Notes under the pieces: model-generated
Database searches by the model: none
Told to the model about the DNA's origin: nothing
What the model saw: the letters and a program-made list of their open reading frames with translations, nothing else
Part shown: positions 8,271 to 17,087 of the stretch, one piece after another
Position numbering within the stretch: position 1 is the first letter of the stretch
Layout: the number at the start of each line of letters is the position of its first letter
Made by a program: the position numbers and the translations under genes
NCBI RefSeq assembly: GCF_025376885.1
Contig: NZ_JAHUBR010000001.1
Location: forward strand, 1,364,001 to 1,428,000
Length of the DNA stretch: 64,000 nt
Direction: 5' to 3'
DNA from: Pseudoruegeria sp. SHC-113
Lineage (GTDB): Bacteria; Pseudomonadota; Alphaproteobacteria; Rhodobacterales; Rhodobacteraceae

Positions 8271-8295
8271 AAAAAAGCCGCCCATCGGACGGCTT
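8271..8295 (-). terminator. Terminator of the amino acid ABC importer operon
   Basis: On the minus strand AAGCCGTCC, loop GAT and GGGCGGCTT form a 9-base-pair stem (one G-T wobble) followed by six T residues, 11 bases after the last permease stop codon. Confidence 0.85.
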
Positions 8296-8306
8296 CCTGA
8301 CATGGT

Positions 8307-9110
8307 TCAGCGCAGCAGGTTGGGGCGGTAGCGCACCTTGCGGCGTTGGGTCTGTGGCAGGTGCCGGTTCAGCCGCTTGTTCACCATCCCGAAGAGCCAG
8401 ACAATCACCAGCGTGAACAGGATGAAGTACATCGCGAGGATCGGGTAGGGCACGAAGGGGTTGAACGTCTTGTCGGCGAAATAGCTCGCGTAGTAGAGCG
8501 AATCTCCGCGCTGCTGCAGCACAGGGAAGGCCGAGACGAAGACAAGCGTCGTGGCGTGGAAGAGGAAGATGGCCTCGTTCGTGTAAGCAGGCCAAGCCAG
8601 CCGCAGCATGGTGGGCCAGATGATCCGGCGGAAGCGCTGAAAGCCGGTGATGCCATAGGCGTCAGCGGCCTCCACGTCGCCCTTCGGGATCGAGCGCAGC
8701 GCGCCGTAGAAGATCTCCCCCGAGTAGGCGGCGGTGTTGCAGAAGAGCACGATCAGCGCGCCGAGCCCCGCGGCGGTGAGGCCCGAGAACATCGGGTGCA
8801 CCTGCTTGAGCTGCAGGAAGAGGAAATAGGCGAAGAAGAACTGGATGAAGAGCGGCGAGCCGCGGAACAAAAAGATGAACCACTCCGCCGGTTTGCGCAG
8901 CCATTTGCTCTGCGCCGCCTTCCCCAGTGCCAGCGCATTGGCGAAGAAGAAGCCCAGCACCAGTGCCATCGCGCCGTAGTAGACGTTCCAGATCATGCCG
9001 GAGCCGATCAGGGTGAAATGCTCGCAGAGGGTATAGTCGCGCGGCAGCAGGCGCTCGCCGATGCCAACGGAGCGCAGCGCATAGGCCTGGATGGTCTCGA
9101 TACAGCTCAT
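8307..9110 (-). CDS. Polar amino acid ABC transporter permease (HisM-type)
   Basis: 267 residues, inner membrane. Several transmembrane segments and the EAA loop contacting the ATPase (ALRSIPKGDVEAADAYGITG) are visible, typical of histidine/arginine/octopine importers. Its ATG overlaps the stop of the upstream permease (ATGA at 9107-9110). With that permease it would form the membrane heterodimer. It is the last gene of a four-gene importer operon. Confidence 0.9.
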   Translation of the reverse strand: MSCIETIQAYALRSVGIGERLLPRDYTLCEHFTLIGSGMIWNVYYGAMALVLGFFFANALALGKAAQSKWLRKPAEWFIFLFRGSPLFIQFFFAYFLFLQLKQVHPMFSGLTAAGLGALIVLFCNTAAYSGEIFYGALRSIPKGDVEAADAYGITGFQRFRRIIWPTMLRLAWPAYTNEAIFLFHATTLVFVSAFPVLQQRGDSLYYASYFADKTFNPFVPYPILAMYFILFTLVIVWLFGMVNKRLNRHLPQTQRRKVRYRPNLLR

Positions 9111-9991
9111 GCCGCGGCCTTCCGTTGCGCTTCGCCGCCGGTGGTGGCCTGTCCGTGGGTCAGTTTCTTCATCAGTCGTTCAAGCGCGATCTCGGAGACC
9201 CGCGTGAAGGCGAGGTAGAAGATCAGCAGGAAGGTGAAATAGTAGAGCCGCCAGTCGCCGTGGGGGTAATCGGTGAAGCGGGCGTTCTTGGTGCCGCCCA
9301 GCTCGCGCGCCCAGTAGACGATGTCTTCCACGCCGAGCAGGAACAGAAGCGGCGTGGCCTTGATCAGCACCATCCAGAGGTTGGAGAGGCCGGGCAAGGC
9401 ATAGACCCACATCTGCGGCACCATGATGCGCCAGAAGGCCTGCCGATGGCTCATGCCATAGGCATCGGCGGTTTCCATCTGCGCGTGCGGCACCGCGTTC
9501 ATTGCGCCGTAGAGCACGTTGGCGGCAAAAGCGCCGAAGACGATGGCGAAAGTCAGCACCGCTAGGAAGAAGCCGTAGGTCTCGTGCACCCATTGCGGCG
9601 CGGTGGAGAGCGGCAGCTTCGCGGCCTGACAGACGATGAAATCATTGCCCTGACGGATCGGCTCTTCCCAGTCGGGGCATTTCACCTGATGGCGCAGCCA
9701 CTCGAAGGCCTGATCGAGCGCGATCACGAAGAACAGGAAGAAGGCGATGTCGGGCACGCCGCGCACGATGGCGGTGTAGCCTTTGCCAAACCAGCGCAGC
9801 GGCGCGATGCGCGAGCGGGCCGCGGTGGCGCCGCCGAAGCCGAACAGCAGCGCGGTGGGGGCGGTGATCGCCAGCAGCACCAGAACCGTGATGAAGGAGA
9901 TGTAAAAGCTCATGTGCTTGCCTGTCGTCAGGTAGCAGCTGAGCCATGTCAGGCCTTCCAGCGTGGATGGATCGGTGCAGTAGGAAAACAT
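9107..9991 (-). CDS. Polar amino acid ABC transporter permease (HisQ-type)
   Basis: 294 residues, inner membrane. It has the same family signature as its partner: EAA loop NAVPHAQMETADAYGMSHRQ and a conserved early segment (IVRGVPDIAFFLFFV). A longer periplasmic loop with two cysteines (CPDWEEPIRQGNDFIVCQ) lies between early membrane helices. It is preceded by a hairpin that separates it from the binding-protein gene. Confidence 0.9.
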   Translation of the reverse strand: MFSYCTDPSTLEGLTWLSCYLTTGKHMSFYISFITVLVLLAITAPTALLFGFGGATAARSRIAPLRWFGKGYTAIVRGVPDIAFFLFFVIALDQAFEWLRHQVKCPDWEEPIRQGNDFIVCQAAKLPLSTAPQWVHETYGFFLAVLTFAIVFGAFAANVLYGAMNAVPHAQMETADAYGMSHRQAFWRIMVPQMWVYALPGLSNLWMVLIKATPLLFLLGVEDIVYWARELGGTKNARFTDYPHGDWRLYYFTFLLIFYLAFTRVSEIALERLMKKLTHGQATTGGEAQRKAAA

Positions 9992-10060
9992 GCCGGGCCG
10001 TTCGTCTCGCGCGTTGGATCAGGGGGCACCGCCGGGCCCGAAGGGGCGGGGTGCAGATTG

Positions 10061-10099
10061 AAAACCCCGGCCCGCCGCGTGTTGGCGTGCGGGCCGGGG
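10061..10099 (-). terminator. Intra-operon hairpin after the binding-protein gene
   Basis: A perfect 11-base-pair stem (CCCCGGCCCGC at 10065-10075 paired with 10089-10099) is followed on the minus strand by TTTTC. It lies between the binding-protein and permease genes, and probably acts as a partial terminator or 3' stabiliser that keeps the binding protein in excess over the permeases. Confidence 0.75.
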
Positions 10100-10118
10100 G
10101 CTCCCTAGCGGGATCAGC

Positions 10119-10829
10119 TTACCACTGGGAAGAGACTTCCCACTTGGCGATCATCTCGTTCAGCGTGCCGTCGTCCTTCATGGACTGGATGGCGGCGTCG
10201 AACTTGGCGCGCAGCTCGCCGTCGGATTCACGCAGGCCCATGCCCACGCCACCGCCGATGGCTTCCATGCGCTCCAGCATCACGAGGCCGTCGGAGCCGG
10301 CCACGGTGTCGAGGAAGCTCTTGTCGGCCAGAACCGCGTCAGCTTCGCCGTTGCGCACGGCAGCGACGGTTTCTTCCGGGGTGGCGAATTCCACGAGCGT
10401 CCAGCCCTGCTCGGCGATGAAGTTCGCCTGAATGGTGGCCGCCTGGGCCGCGATCACGCCGCCTTCGAGGTCAACACCGGCGTCCATCGCCACGTAGGCG
10501 GAGGGATCGGGCGGCGTGTAGGGTTGGGTGAAATCGATCACCGCGTCGCGCTCGTCGGTGATCGACATGCCGGCGATGATGGTGTCGTAGTTGCCCGACA
10601 CGAGGTTGGGGATGATGGAATCCCAATCGTTCTTCACCCACTCGCATTCCAGCTCGGCGCGCTTGCACAGCTCGTCGCCCAGCTCGCGCTCAAAGCCGTC
10701 GATCTCGCCTTTGTCGTTGATGAAGTTCCAGGGCTCGTAGGCGCCTTCGGTGCCCATGCGGACAACATCCGCAGAGGCGATGCCGGCGGTCAGCGCGAGC
10801 GCCGATGTTGCCAGGATCAGTTTTTTCAT
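10119..10829 (-). CDS. Polar amino acid ABC transporter, periplasmic binding protein
   Basis: 236 residues. A signal peptide (MKKLILATSALALTAGIASA) is followed by a type II solute-binding fold: VRMGTEGAYEPWNFINDKGE, GFERELGDELCKRA, DWDSIIPNL and IIAGMSITDERD are the family signatures of Lys/Arg/His/octopine-binding proteins. The start is ATG at 10829 with GAGAG upstream; an in-frame extension would not be a signal peptide. The ligand is probably a basic or opine-like amino acid, inferred from family only. Confidence 0.92.
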   Translation of the reverse strand: MKKLILATSALALTAGIASADVVRMGTEGAYEPWNFINDKGEIDGFERELGDELCKRAELECEWVKNDWDSIIPNLVSGNYDTIIAGMSITDERDAVIDFTQPYTPPDPSAYVAMDAGVDLEGGVIAAQAATIQANFIAEQGWTLVEFATPEETVAAVRNGEADAVLADKSFLDTVAGSDGLVMLERMEAIGGGVGMGLRESDGELRAKFDAAIQSMKDDGTLNEMIAKWEVSSQW

Positions 10830-10848
10830 TGGTAACTCTCCCAATTGG

Positions 10849-11631
10849 TTACAGTGCCGAGGTTGTTGCACTCAGGAATTGTTGCAATCGCTCGGTCTTC
10901 GGGTTGCCGAAGAGCTCGGCCGGGGGGCCTTCCTCCTCGATCTTGCCCTTGTGCAGAAAGACGACATGGTCGGACACATCTGCCGCAAGGCGCATATCAT
11001 GCGTGACGATGATCATGGTGCGCCCTTCGCGGGCCAGATCCTTGATCACCTTCACGACCTCCTGCTCAAGCTCGGGATCGAGTGCGGAGGTGGGTTCGTC
11101 AAACAGCAGCGCGCGGGGCTCCATGCAGAGCGCGCGCGCGATGGCGGCGCGTTGCTGCTGGCCGCCGGACAGCTGCGCGGGGTAGACATCGCATTTGTCG
11201 CCGATGCCCACTTTTTCGAGATACTTGCGGGCGGAGGCTTCCACCTCGCCCTTGTCGCGGCCCAGCACCGTGACGGGCGCTTCCATGACGTTCTGCAGGA
11301 TCGTCATATGGGCCCAGAGGTTGAACTGCTGAAACACCATCGAAAGATTGGTGCGCACCCGGATCACCTGTTTCTTGTCGGCCGGATGCCGGTGCAGCCC
11401 CTCGCCGCGCCAGTGAATGGCCTCGCCTTCAAACAGGATCTCGCCCTGCTGGCTGTCTTCCAGCAGGTTGGAGCAGCGCAGAAGGGTGGATTTACCGGAG
11501 CCGGAAGAGCCAATAAGCGAAACGACATCGCCCTTGCGGGCGGTGATGTCGACGCCCTTCAGGACTTCAAGATTGCCATAGGCCTTGTGCAGGTCCCGGA
11601 TTTCGATGACGGGTGGATCTGAGTGGGTCAC
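10849..11631 (-). CDS. Polar amino acid ABC transporter, ATP-binding protein (HisP-type)
   Basis: 260 residues, with a complete ATPase set: Walker A GSSGSGKSTLL, Q-loop MVFQQFNLW, signature LSGGQQQR, Walker B ALLFDEPTSALD and switch histidine in VTHDM. It includes the extra segment between Walker A and Q-loop typical of HisP/GlnQ proteins. It starts with GTG at 11631. As first gene of the operon it is followed after 19 bases by the binding protein. Confidence 0.92.
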   Translation of the reverse strand: MTHSDPPVIEIRDLHKAYGNLEVLKGVDITARKGDVVSLIGSSGSGKSTLLRCSNLLEDSQQGEILFEGEAIHWRGEGLHRHPADKKQVIRVRTNLSMVFQQFNLWAHMTILQNVMEAPVTVLGRDKGEVEASARKYLEKVGIGDKCDVYPAQLSGGQQQRAAIARALCMEPRALLFDEPTSALDPELEQEVVKVIKDLAREGRTMIIVTHDMRLAADVSDHVVFLHKGKIEEEGPPAELFGNPKTERLQQFLSATTSAL

Positions 11632-11735
11632 GCGAGCAGCATTTTGTTCTGGTTAGTGCCGCAGTAGGGCGGAAAAACTGACCAAATGCAACGAGCAAAT
11701 GGGCCAAATTGCCCGGCTGAGCGCCGAACGGGGCG

Positions 11736-12488
11736 TCAATTCCGCCGATCTGCCGGGGGCGGTGGCGGGATTTGCAGCGCGGTGTAGCTTTCCGGTGCGA
11801 TGCGGAGAAGTCCGCGGGGCAGGATCGGCGCGAGGGCCTTGTTTTCCGGTGCCGCGATGGCAGCGGTGAGCGCCTCAAACAGGGAATCGGCCTCATCGGC
11901 CTGAGCGGTGATATAGGGCAGGCCCGGCGTCGGCGCTGTGCTGTCCAGAACCCTCAAGCGGTCTGCAAACCCATCATGGGCGCAGATCAGCCGCCATGTG
12001 ACGGCATCCACGGCGGCGATATCGGCACGCCCCTCGGCCACGGCCAGCGCACTGCCCGCGTGGGAGCCTGTCTGCACCACCGATCCGATGGGAATCCCGG
12101 CCTTGGCGAAATGGGCCTGCGGCGCGGCCCAGCCCGATTGCGAGAGCGGCTCGTTGATGGCGAGGCGGGCGTTTTCGAAACCGGCGAGGCTCTGACGCGG
12201 GTCGTCCGCACGCACCAGAAGGTGGCTGCGGTAGAAGCCGGGTGGGCAGCCGTCCACGCCATAATCCGGCGTACCGACGAGCGTGACCCGGCCATGAAGC
12301 CTTGCGCGGTAGGGCAGGCCGCAGGTCTGGGCCAGCAGCAGCGCACGATCCTCCCAGAGCGCCATGAGCGGCACGCCACGGGTGAGGCTTTGCGGCCCGT
12401 GGCCAAGGCTCGCGCGGATCGTATGCCAGAAACGATCGTTCAGCACCGCCACCTCGGGGCGGTCATACATGGGCAAGGCGGCGATCAT
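11736..12488 (-). CDS. PhnD-like periplasmic-binding-fold protein without signal peptide
   Basis: 250 residues. It resembles phosphonate/phosphate ABC binding proteins (PhnD family): an early TLVGTPDYGVDGC block, FENARLAINEPLSQSGW, GSHAGSALAVAEGRADIAAV and DAVTWRLI are typical. There is no signal sequence and the C-terminus is proline-rich. No ABC permease or ATPase is linked. Its start codon overlaps the upstream TerB stop by 4 bases (12485-12488), so it is translated with the TerB pair. A cytoplasmic ligand-sensing role is possible but unproven. Confidence 0.75.
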   Translation of the reverse strand: MIAALPMYDRPEVAVLNDRFWHTIRASLGHGPQSLTRGVPLMALWEDRALLLAQTCGLPYRARLHGRVTLVGTPDYGVDGCPPGFYRSHLLVRADDPRQSLAGFENARLAINEPLSQSGWAAPQAHFAKAGIPIGSVVQTGSHAGSALAVAEGRADIAAVDAVTWRLICAHDGFADRLRVLDSTAPTPGLPYITAQADEADSLFEALTAAIAAPENKALAPILPRGLLRIAPESYTALQIPPPPPADRRN

Positions 12489-12928
12489 GCGCCGCCGGTT
12501 TCCACCCTCTGGCGGGCCAGCGCGCTGTCGCGGTCGTTCACGCCAAGGAAGTTTGCCGCCATGCGCAGGATCGAATCCTCCTCGCTGTCGCGTTCGCCAT
12601 CGGCCAGCGCGATGGCCCAGAGCGCCTCGATCACGCCGGTGCGTTCCTCGTAAGGCACGGCCTCCTTGATGGCGCGGGTGAAGCGGACGGTGTCGGGGGC
12701 CTCGCGCTCCAGCTCCTCGCCTTGGGCGCGCAGGGCGGTGGCCTCGAAAGGCGAAAGCCCGTAGCGACGGGCCAGAACCTTGTCGATCTGTTCCATCTCA
12801 GCGGCGGCGTAATCGCCATCGGAGCGCGCGATCCGCACCAGAAGCGCGGCGAGCGAGAGCCGGGCGTCCTCGTCAGACAGCGGTTGGGTTTGCGGGGCCG
12901 TCAGGCGGCTGAGGAGATTTCCGAACAT
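12485..12928 (-). CDS. TerB-family protein 2
   Basis: 147 residues. It is a tellurite-resistance TerB-like helical domain: DARLSLAALLVRIARSDGDY, then EMEQIDKVLARRYGLSP and a second acidic helix pair with ALWAIALADGERDSEED. Acidic residues at both motifs could bind a metal. It is paralogous to the next upstream gene along its length. ATG at 12928 is chosen because the homology starts with MFGNLLSRL, matching MFDALLSRL in the paralogue. Function in the cell is unknown. Confidence 0.85.
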   Translation of the reverse strand: MFGNLLSRLTAPQTQPLSDEDARLSLAALLVRIARSDGDYAAAEMEQIDKVLARRYGLSPFEATALRAQGEELEREAPDTVRFTRAIKEAVPYEERTGVIEALWAIALADGERDSEEDSILRMAANFLGVNDRDSALARQRVETGGA

Positions 12929-12982
12929 GGCAGAAGAGGTAACCCTCGCCGGGCGATCCGCCAAGGGGGAAAGGCAACAGGC

Positions 12983-13405
12983 CTATTCGGCGTGCTTCAG
13001 ATCTGCCGTATCCACGCCCAGAACGGCTGCGGTGCGATCAAGGATGTCATCCTCCTCCGGGCGCTCTACGCCATCGGCCATCACCACGGCCCAGAGCGCG
13101 GCGACGATGCCGGAGCGCTCCTCGTAGGGAATCGCGGCTTTCACGGCTTGTGCGAATGCGGTAGTGTCCGGGGCCTTATCGGCCAGAAGCTCTGCCGTGT
13201 GGCGAAGCTTGGCGGCAGCAACCGCGTCAAGGCCGTACCGCCGCGCGAGGATGCGATCGATCTGGCTGATCTCTTCGAATGCGTAGTGATGATCCGATTT
13301 CGCAAGCCGCACAAGCAGGGCCGCCAACGCGAGACGGGCATCGGGATCGGGCATGGCCTGATCGGGGGCAGGGGTGCGCAGGCGGGAGAGCAGGGCGTCG
13401 AACAT
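12983..13405 (-). CDS. TerB-family protein 1
   Basis: 140 residues, first gene of the TerB-TerB-PhnD-like operon. Key blocks are DARLALAALLVRLAKSDHHY, EISQIDRILARRYGLDA, VPYEER-type and ALWAVVMADGVERPEEDD. It is a tandem duplicate of the following gene. No other ter genes (terA, terC, terD) are nearby, so tellurite resistance is not implied. Confidence 0.85.
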   Translation of the reverse strand: MFDALLSRLRTPAPDQAMPDPDARLALAALLVRLAKSDHHYAFEEISQIDRILARRYGLDAVAAAKLRHTAELLADKAPDTTAFAQAVKAAIPYEERSGIVAALWAVVMADGVERPEEDDILDRTAAVLGVDTADLKHAE

Positions 13406-13572
13406 GGCGCCAGCATAGGCAATTGCGGCGCGTGGGCAACGGTTCTTGGCAATTGAAAGGCCACACGCCCGTAAGCTTCACGAATTTCTTTAAAGACCTG
13501 ACGCTTGGCCCTAGGTAGGATGGTCATGAATCGGCGCGATCTGCAGTGCCGACGAACATCGGGAGAGTGCCC

Positions 13573-14526
13573 ATGGCCGCTGTTTCGGCCCCTCGTTTCA
13601 CCCTGCGCCCCCTTGGCCGTCTGGCTGGTGGCGCGGTCCTGTCTGCTGCCCTATTCTCTGCGTCGGCTGCCACCGCGCAGGAGGCCGCCACGCTGAGCTT
13701 CGGTGGGGCAGCAGGTGTTGCTGATCCGGCGAGCCTTCCTGTCGCGACGGCTGTGCTGAACGGCCCCGAGGTCACGCAATCGGAGCCGGGCTTCCTCGAT
13801 GAAGGCGGCCTGCTGGACGCAGAAAACCCGGATTTCGTCTTCACCCTGCGCCTCGGCGCGCAGGCGCAATCGGCCTATTTCGGCTCCGATGACATCGAAT
13901 GGGGGCCGGACGCCGGTTTCCGTTTCGATTTCATCCGCTTCCCCAACGGGTTTGAATATGGCTCGGGCCGCGCCGTGGGCTTCCGCGAGGGCCTCGGCCT
14001 GCGCGGCTCGGTGCGCTACATTCCGATGCGCAACACCTCGGACCACGCCGAACTGACTGGCCTTGAGGATGTGGACTGGGCCTGGGAAGCCGGTTTCGGT
14101 GTCGGCTGGGAGCAGCGCAACTACCGCCTCTTCGCCGATGCCCGCTACGGTGTGATCGGCCACCATGCCTTCGTCGGCGAACTCGGCGCGGACGTGATCC
14201 TGCGCCCCGCCGAGGGCTGGACGCTCACCGCAGGCCCGCGCGTCACGCTGGGCAGCGATCGCTACACCTCCACCTATTTCGGCGTGACGGCAGCGGAATC
14301 CGCCGCCAGCGGCCTTGCCGCTTTTGACCCGAGCGGCGGGGCCGTGGAAGCCGGCGTGGAGCTGTCCGCCCGCTACGATTTCAATGAGCGCTGGGGGATG
14401 GAAGGCATCCTGTCTTACAAGAAGTTCGTCGGCGATGCCGCGGACTCGCCCATCGTGCTTCAGGGAACGGATGATTACCTGAAATTCGAAGTGGGCCTGA
14501 CCCGCCGCGTGAGCCTCGACTTCTGA
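13573..14526 (+). CDS. MipA/OmpV-family outer membrane protein
   Basis: 317 residues. A signal peptide (LAGGAVLSAALFSASAATAQ) is followed after about 60 residues by a beta-barrel pattern: FTLRLGAQAQSAYFGSDD, FRFDFIRFPNGFEYG, GLRGSVRYIP and many alternating aromatic strands, ending in Phe as outer membrane barrels do. MipA/OmpV proteins scaffold murein synthesis or form channels; the role here is inferred. ATG at 13573 follows GGGAG; another ATG exists at 13546. A strong terminator follows. Confidence 0.8.
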   Translation: MAAVSAPRFTLRPLGRLAGGAVLSAALFSASAATAQEAATLSFGGAAGVADPASLPVATAVLNGPEVTQSEPGFLDEGGLLDAENPDFVFTLRLGAQAQSAYFGSDDIEWGPDAGFRFDFIRFPNGFEYGSGRAVGFREGLGLRGSVRYIPMRNTSDHAELTGLEDVDWAWEAGFGVGWEQRNYRLFADARYGVIGHHAFVGELGADVILRPAEGWTLTAGPRVTLGSDRYTSTYFGVTAAESAASGLAAFDPSGGAVEAGVELSARYDFNERWGMEGILSYKKFVGDAADSPIVLQGTDDYLKFEVGLTRRVSLDF

Positions 14527-14551
14527 TCTGGCTTCTTCGCTGGAGTCACAG

Positions 14552-14580
14552 AAAAGGGCGGCCCCTGAGCCGCCCTTTTT
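14552..14580. terminator. Bidirectional terminator
   Basis: An 11-base-pair stem (AAAAGGGCGGC at 14552-14562 with 14569-14579) is flanked by A and T runs. It serves the convergent mipA-like and DUF1330 genes. Confidence 0.9.
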
Positions 14581-14607
14581 GCTTTAACGCGTGAGCCGCC
14601 GCGCGGC

Positions 14608-14901
14608 TCAGCCGTCGTAGCCTTCCACGATGGACAGCATTCCAACCGAAGCGCTTTCGCGCAGCGCTTTGGCGGCCTGGTATTCAGGGCTATTGTAGCA
14701 GGCGAGCGCGGTTTCATAATCGCCAAACTCGATCACCACTGCGCGTTTGGGCAGATCTCCCTCCACGACGTTCAACGCCCCGCCACGCACCAGAAACCGC
14801 CCGCCGTATTTGGAAAGCGGCAGGGCAACCGCCTTGCGGTAGGCGTCGTAGCCGTCCTGGTCGGTGACATCCATCTGGGCGATCCAGTAGCCTTTTGCCA
14901 T
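14608..14901 (-). CDS. DUF1330 family protein
   Basis: 97 residues, a small ferredoxin-like alpha/beta fold family. MAKGYWIAQMDVTDQDGYDA, a central GGRFLVRGG and ERA/RAVVIEFGDYETALACYN with YQAAKALRE match DUF1330. ATG at 14901 follows AGGAGG. Biochemical function is unknown; the family resembles dimeric antibiotic-monooxygenase-like folds. Confidence 0.9.
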   Translation of the reverse strand: MAKGYWIAQMDVTDQDGYDAYRKAVALPLSKYGGRFLVRGGALNVVEGDLPKRAVVIEFGDYETALACYNSPEYQAAKALRESASVGMLSIVEGYDG

Positions 14902-14945
14902 CGGGGCATCCTCCTTTGAATTCGGTCGATGGTGGTGAAACAGGC

Positions 14946-15215
14946 TTAGCCGTTGCAGCCCTTCTCCGAAAGCTCGATCCCTTGGAAATCGCGCAGCTTG
15001 ATCAGCCCCTCGGCCGACCATTCCCGCACGATGTCGCGGGTTTCGTCCATCGTATAGCCGTGTTTGGGCAGGATCTCGTCGGCCTCCGTGGCGCTCATCT
15101 TGCAGCCATTGGCGCGGATCAGCTCCAGCAATTCGGCAGAGCGGCCCTCAACAGCGAGCAAGGCCTGAGGGGCCGCGGCCATCAGGCCAGCCAGGAAAAT
15201 CGTTCTGAAATGCAT
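14946..15215 (-). CDS. Small secreted protein of unknown function
   Basis: 89 residues with a signal peptide (MHFRTIFLAGLMAAAPQALL). The mature part contains SAELLELIRANGCKMSATEA and DETRDIVREWSAEGLIKL, a helix-rich domain with two cysteines. Similar small proteins are common in Rhodobacteraceae but I know no function. ATG at 15215 is preferred: its GGAG ribosome-binding site lies in the 3' arm of the pyrG terminator hairpin. Confidence 0.7.
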   Translation of the reverse strand: MHFRTIFLAGLMAAAPQALLAVEGRSAELLELIRANGCKMSATEADEILPKHGYTMDETRDIVREWSAEGLIKLRDFQGIELSEKGCNG

Positions 15216-15218
15216 AAA

Positions 15219-15255
15219 AAAACTCCGGGGTATCAAAGTGATGCCCCGGAGTTTT
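15219..15255 (-). terminator. pyrG terminator overlapping the next gene's ribosome-binding site
   Basis: A perfect 12-base-pair stem (positions 15244-15255 with 15219-15230, loop of 13 bases) lies just after pyrG and is followed by T residues on the minus strand. Its 3' arm contains CCGGAG, which is also the ribosome-binding site of the small secreted protein starting at 15215. Confidence 0.85.
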
Positions 15256-15273
15256 CATGTTTTTGCAGCGGTG

Positions 15274-16917
15274 TCAAACCAGCCGCGAGGTGTCCTTTGC
15301 CGCGCGCACGAAATCGGCAAACAGCGGGTGGGGCTCAAAAGGCTTGCTCTTCAGTTCGGGGTGGTACTGCACGCCGATGAACCACGGGTGATCCTTCCAC
15401 TCCACGATCTCGGGCAGCTTGCCATCGGGCGACATGCCCGAGAACGAAAGCCCACAGGCCTCAAGTTGGTCGCGGTACTTGATGTCCACCTCGTAGCGGT
15501 GGCGGTGGCGCTCCTCGATGGTGGTGGTGCCATAGACACCGGCCACTTTGGAGCCTTCCTTCAGGTTGGCCGTATAGGCGCCAAGGCGCATGGTGCCGCC
15601 CTTGTCGTCGGAGACGTTGCGCTGCACGGTGTAATTGCCCTGCACCCATTCCTTCAGGTGGTACACCACCGGGGTGAACCGCTTTTCACCGGCCTCGTGA
15701 TCGAATTCCTCGGAGCCGGCATCGGGCAGTTCGGCCACGTTGCGCGCCGCTTCGATCACCGCCATCTGCATGCCGAGGCAAATGCCGAGGTAGGGGATCT
15801 TGCGCTCGCGGGCGAATTGCGCCGCCTTGATCTTGCCTTCCGTGCCGCGCTCGCCAAAGCCGCCGGGCACGAGGATCGCGTGGAAGCCTTCCAGATGGGG
15901 CGCGGCGTCTTCGGTGTCGAAGATCTCCGCATCGACCCACTCGACCTTCACTTTCACCCGGTTGGCCATGCCGCCATGGGTGAGCGCTTCGGCGATGGAC
16001 TTATAGGCGTCCTCAAGCTGGGTGTATTTGCCGACGATGGCCACTTTCACCTCGCCTTCCGGGTGGAAGATACGATCGTAGACGTCTTCCCAGCGGGTGA
16101 GGTCGGGCTTGGGGGCAGGGGCGATGCCGAAGGCATCCAGAACCGCCTGATCGAGCCCTTCGCGGTGGTAGGCCAGCGGGGCCTCGTAGATGGATTTCAG
16201 ATCCTGCGCCGCGATCACGCTGTCCGGGCGCACGTTGCAGAACAGGGCGAGCTTTTCGCGCTCTTTCTGCGGGATCGGGCCTTCGGAGCGGCAGACAAGC
16301 ACATCCGGCGCGATGCCGATGGAGCGCAGCTCTTTCACGGAGTGCTGCGTGGGCTTGGTTTTCAGCTCGCCGGAGGCGGCGATGAAGGGCAGCAGCGTGA
16401 GATGCATGAAGATGCACTGGCCGCGCGGCTTGTCCTGGCTGAACTGGCGGATGGCTTCGAAGAAGGGCAGGCCCTCGATGTCGCCCACGGTGCCACCGAT
16501 CTCGCAGAGCATGAAATCCACCTCATCGTCGCCGATGTCGATGAAATCCTTGATCTCGTTGGTGACGTGCGGGATCACCTGGATCGTCTTGCCGAGGTAA
16601 TCGCCGCGGCGTTCCTTCTCCAACACGTTGGAGTAGATCCGCCCGGAGGAGACAGAATCCGTCTTGCGGGCCGACACGCCGGTGAAGCGCTCGTAGTGGC
16701 CAAGGTCCAGATCGGTTTCCGCGCCGTCGTCGGTGACGAAGACCTCGCCATGCTCAAACGGGCTCATGGTGCCCGGATCGACGTTGAGATAGGGATCCAG
16801 CTTGCGCAGGCGGACAGTGTAGCCGCGCGCCTGCAGCAGCGCGCCAAGAGCAGCGGACGCAAGGCCTTTGCCCAGCGAAGAAACAACACCGCCCGTGATG
16901 AAGATATAGCGTGCCAT
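15274..16917 (-). CDS. pyrG: CTP synthase
   Basis: 547 residues, full length. It makes CTP from UTP, ATP and glutamine. The N-terminal synthetase domain starts [19 protein letters not shown] and contains [20 protein letters not shown]. The C-terminal class I glutamine amidotransferase domain has the nucleophile in YLGICLGMQ and the His-Glu pair in [12 protein letters not shown]. Housekeeping gene, downstream of secG on the same strand. Confidence 0.98.
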   Translation of the reverse strand: MARYIFITGGVVSSLGKGLASAALGALLQARGYTVRLRKLDPYLNVDPGTMSPFEHGEVFVTDDGAETDLDLGHYERFTGVSARKTDSVSSGRIYSNVLEKERRGDYLGKTIQVIPHVTNEIKDFIDIGDDEVDFMLCEIGGTVGDIEGLPFFEAIRQFSQDKPRGQCIFMHLTLLPFIAASGELKTKPTQHSVKELRSIGIAPDVLVCRSEGPIPQKEREKLALFCNVRPDSVIAAQDLKSIYEAPLAYHREGLDQAVLDAFGIAPAPKPDLTRWEDVYDRIFHPEGEVKVAIVGKYTQLEDAYKSIAEALTHGGMANRVKVKVEWVDAEIFDTEDAAPHLEGFHAILVPGGFGERGTEGKIKAAQFARERKIPYLGICLGMQMAVIEAARNVAELPDAGSEEFDHEAGEKRFTPVVYHLKEWVQGNYTVQRNVSDDKGGTMRLGAYTANLKEGSKVAGVYGTTTIEERHRHRYEVDIKYRDQLEACGLSFSGMSPDGKLPEIVEWKDHPWFIGVQYHPELKSKPFEPHPLFADFVRAAKDTSRLV

Positions 16918-17087
16918 GGGCTGGCAAACCCCCGTGATCTAGGTCTCTTTCAAGTGACTCGGCTCAATGAAAAGCCGCAGCATCACGGGATTTAAGCCAT
17001 AACGGATTCGGCCCGTCTTGGCAACAATACCGCAAGATGCTGTTGGGGGCAGGCGCCCCCTTGCTCAGATGTAGTGTGTGCGGGCCT

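Noticed and set aside
12485-13405. Tellurite resistance operon
   Set aside because: Only TerB-type domains are present; terA, terC, terD and terE are not in the vicinity.
15238-16995. Long open frame opposite pyrG
   Set aside because: Shadow of pyrG's codon bias; pyrG itself is unmistakable.
17045-17060. GGGGGC-AGGC-GCCCCC hairpin between pyrG and secG as a secG terminator
   Set aside because: No T run follows on the minus strand; kept only as an unexplained hairpin.
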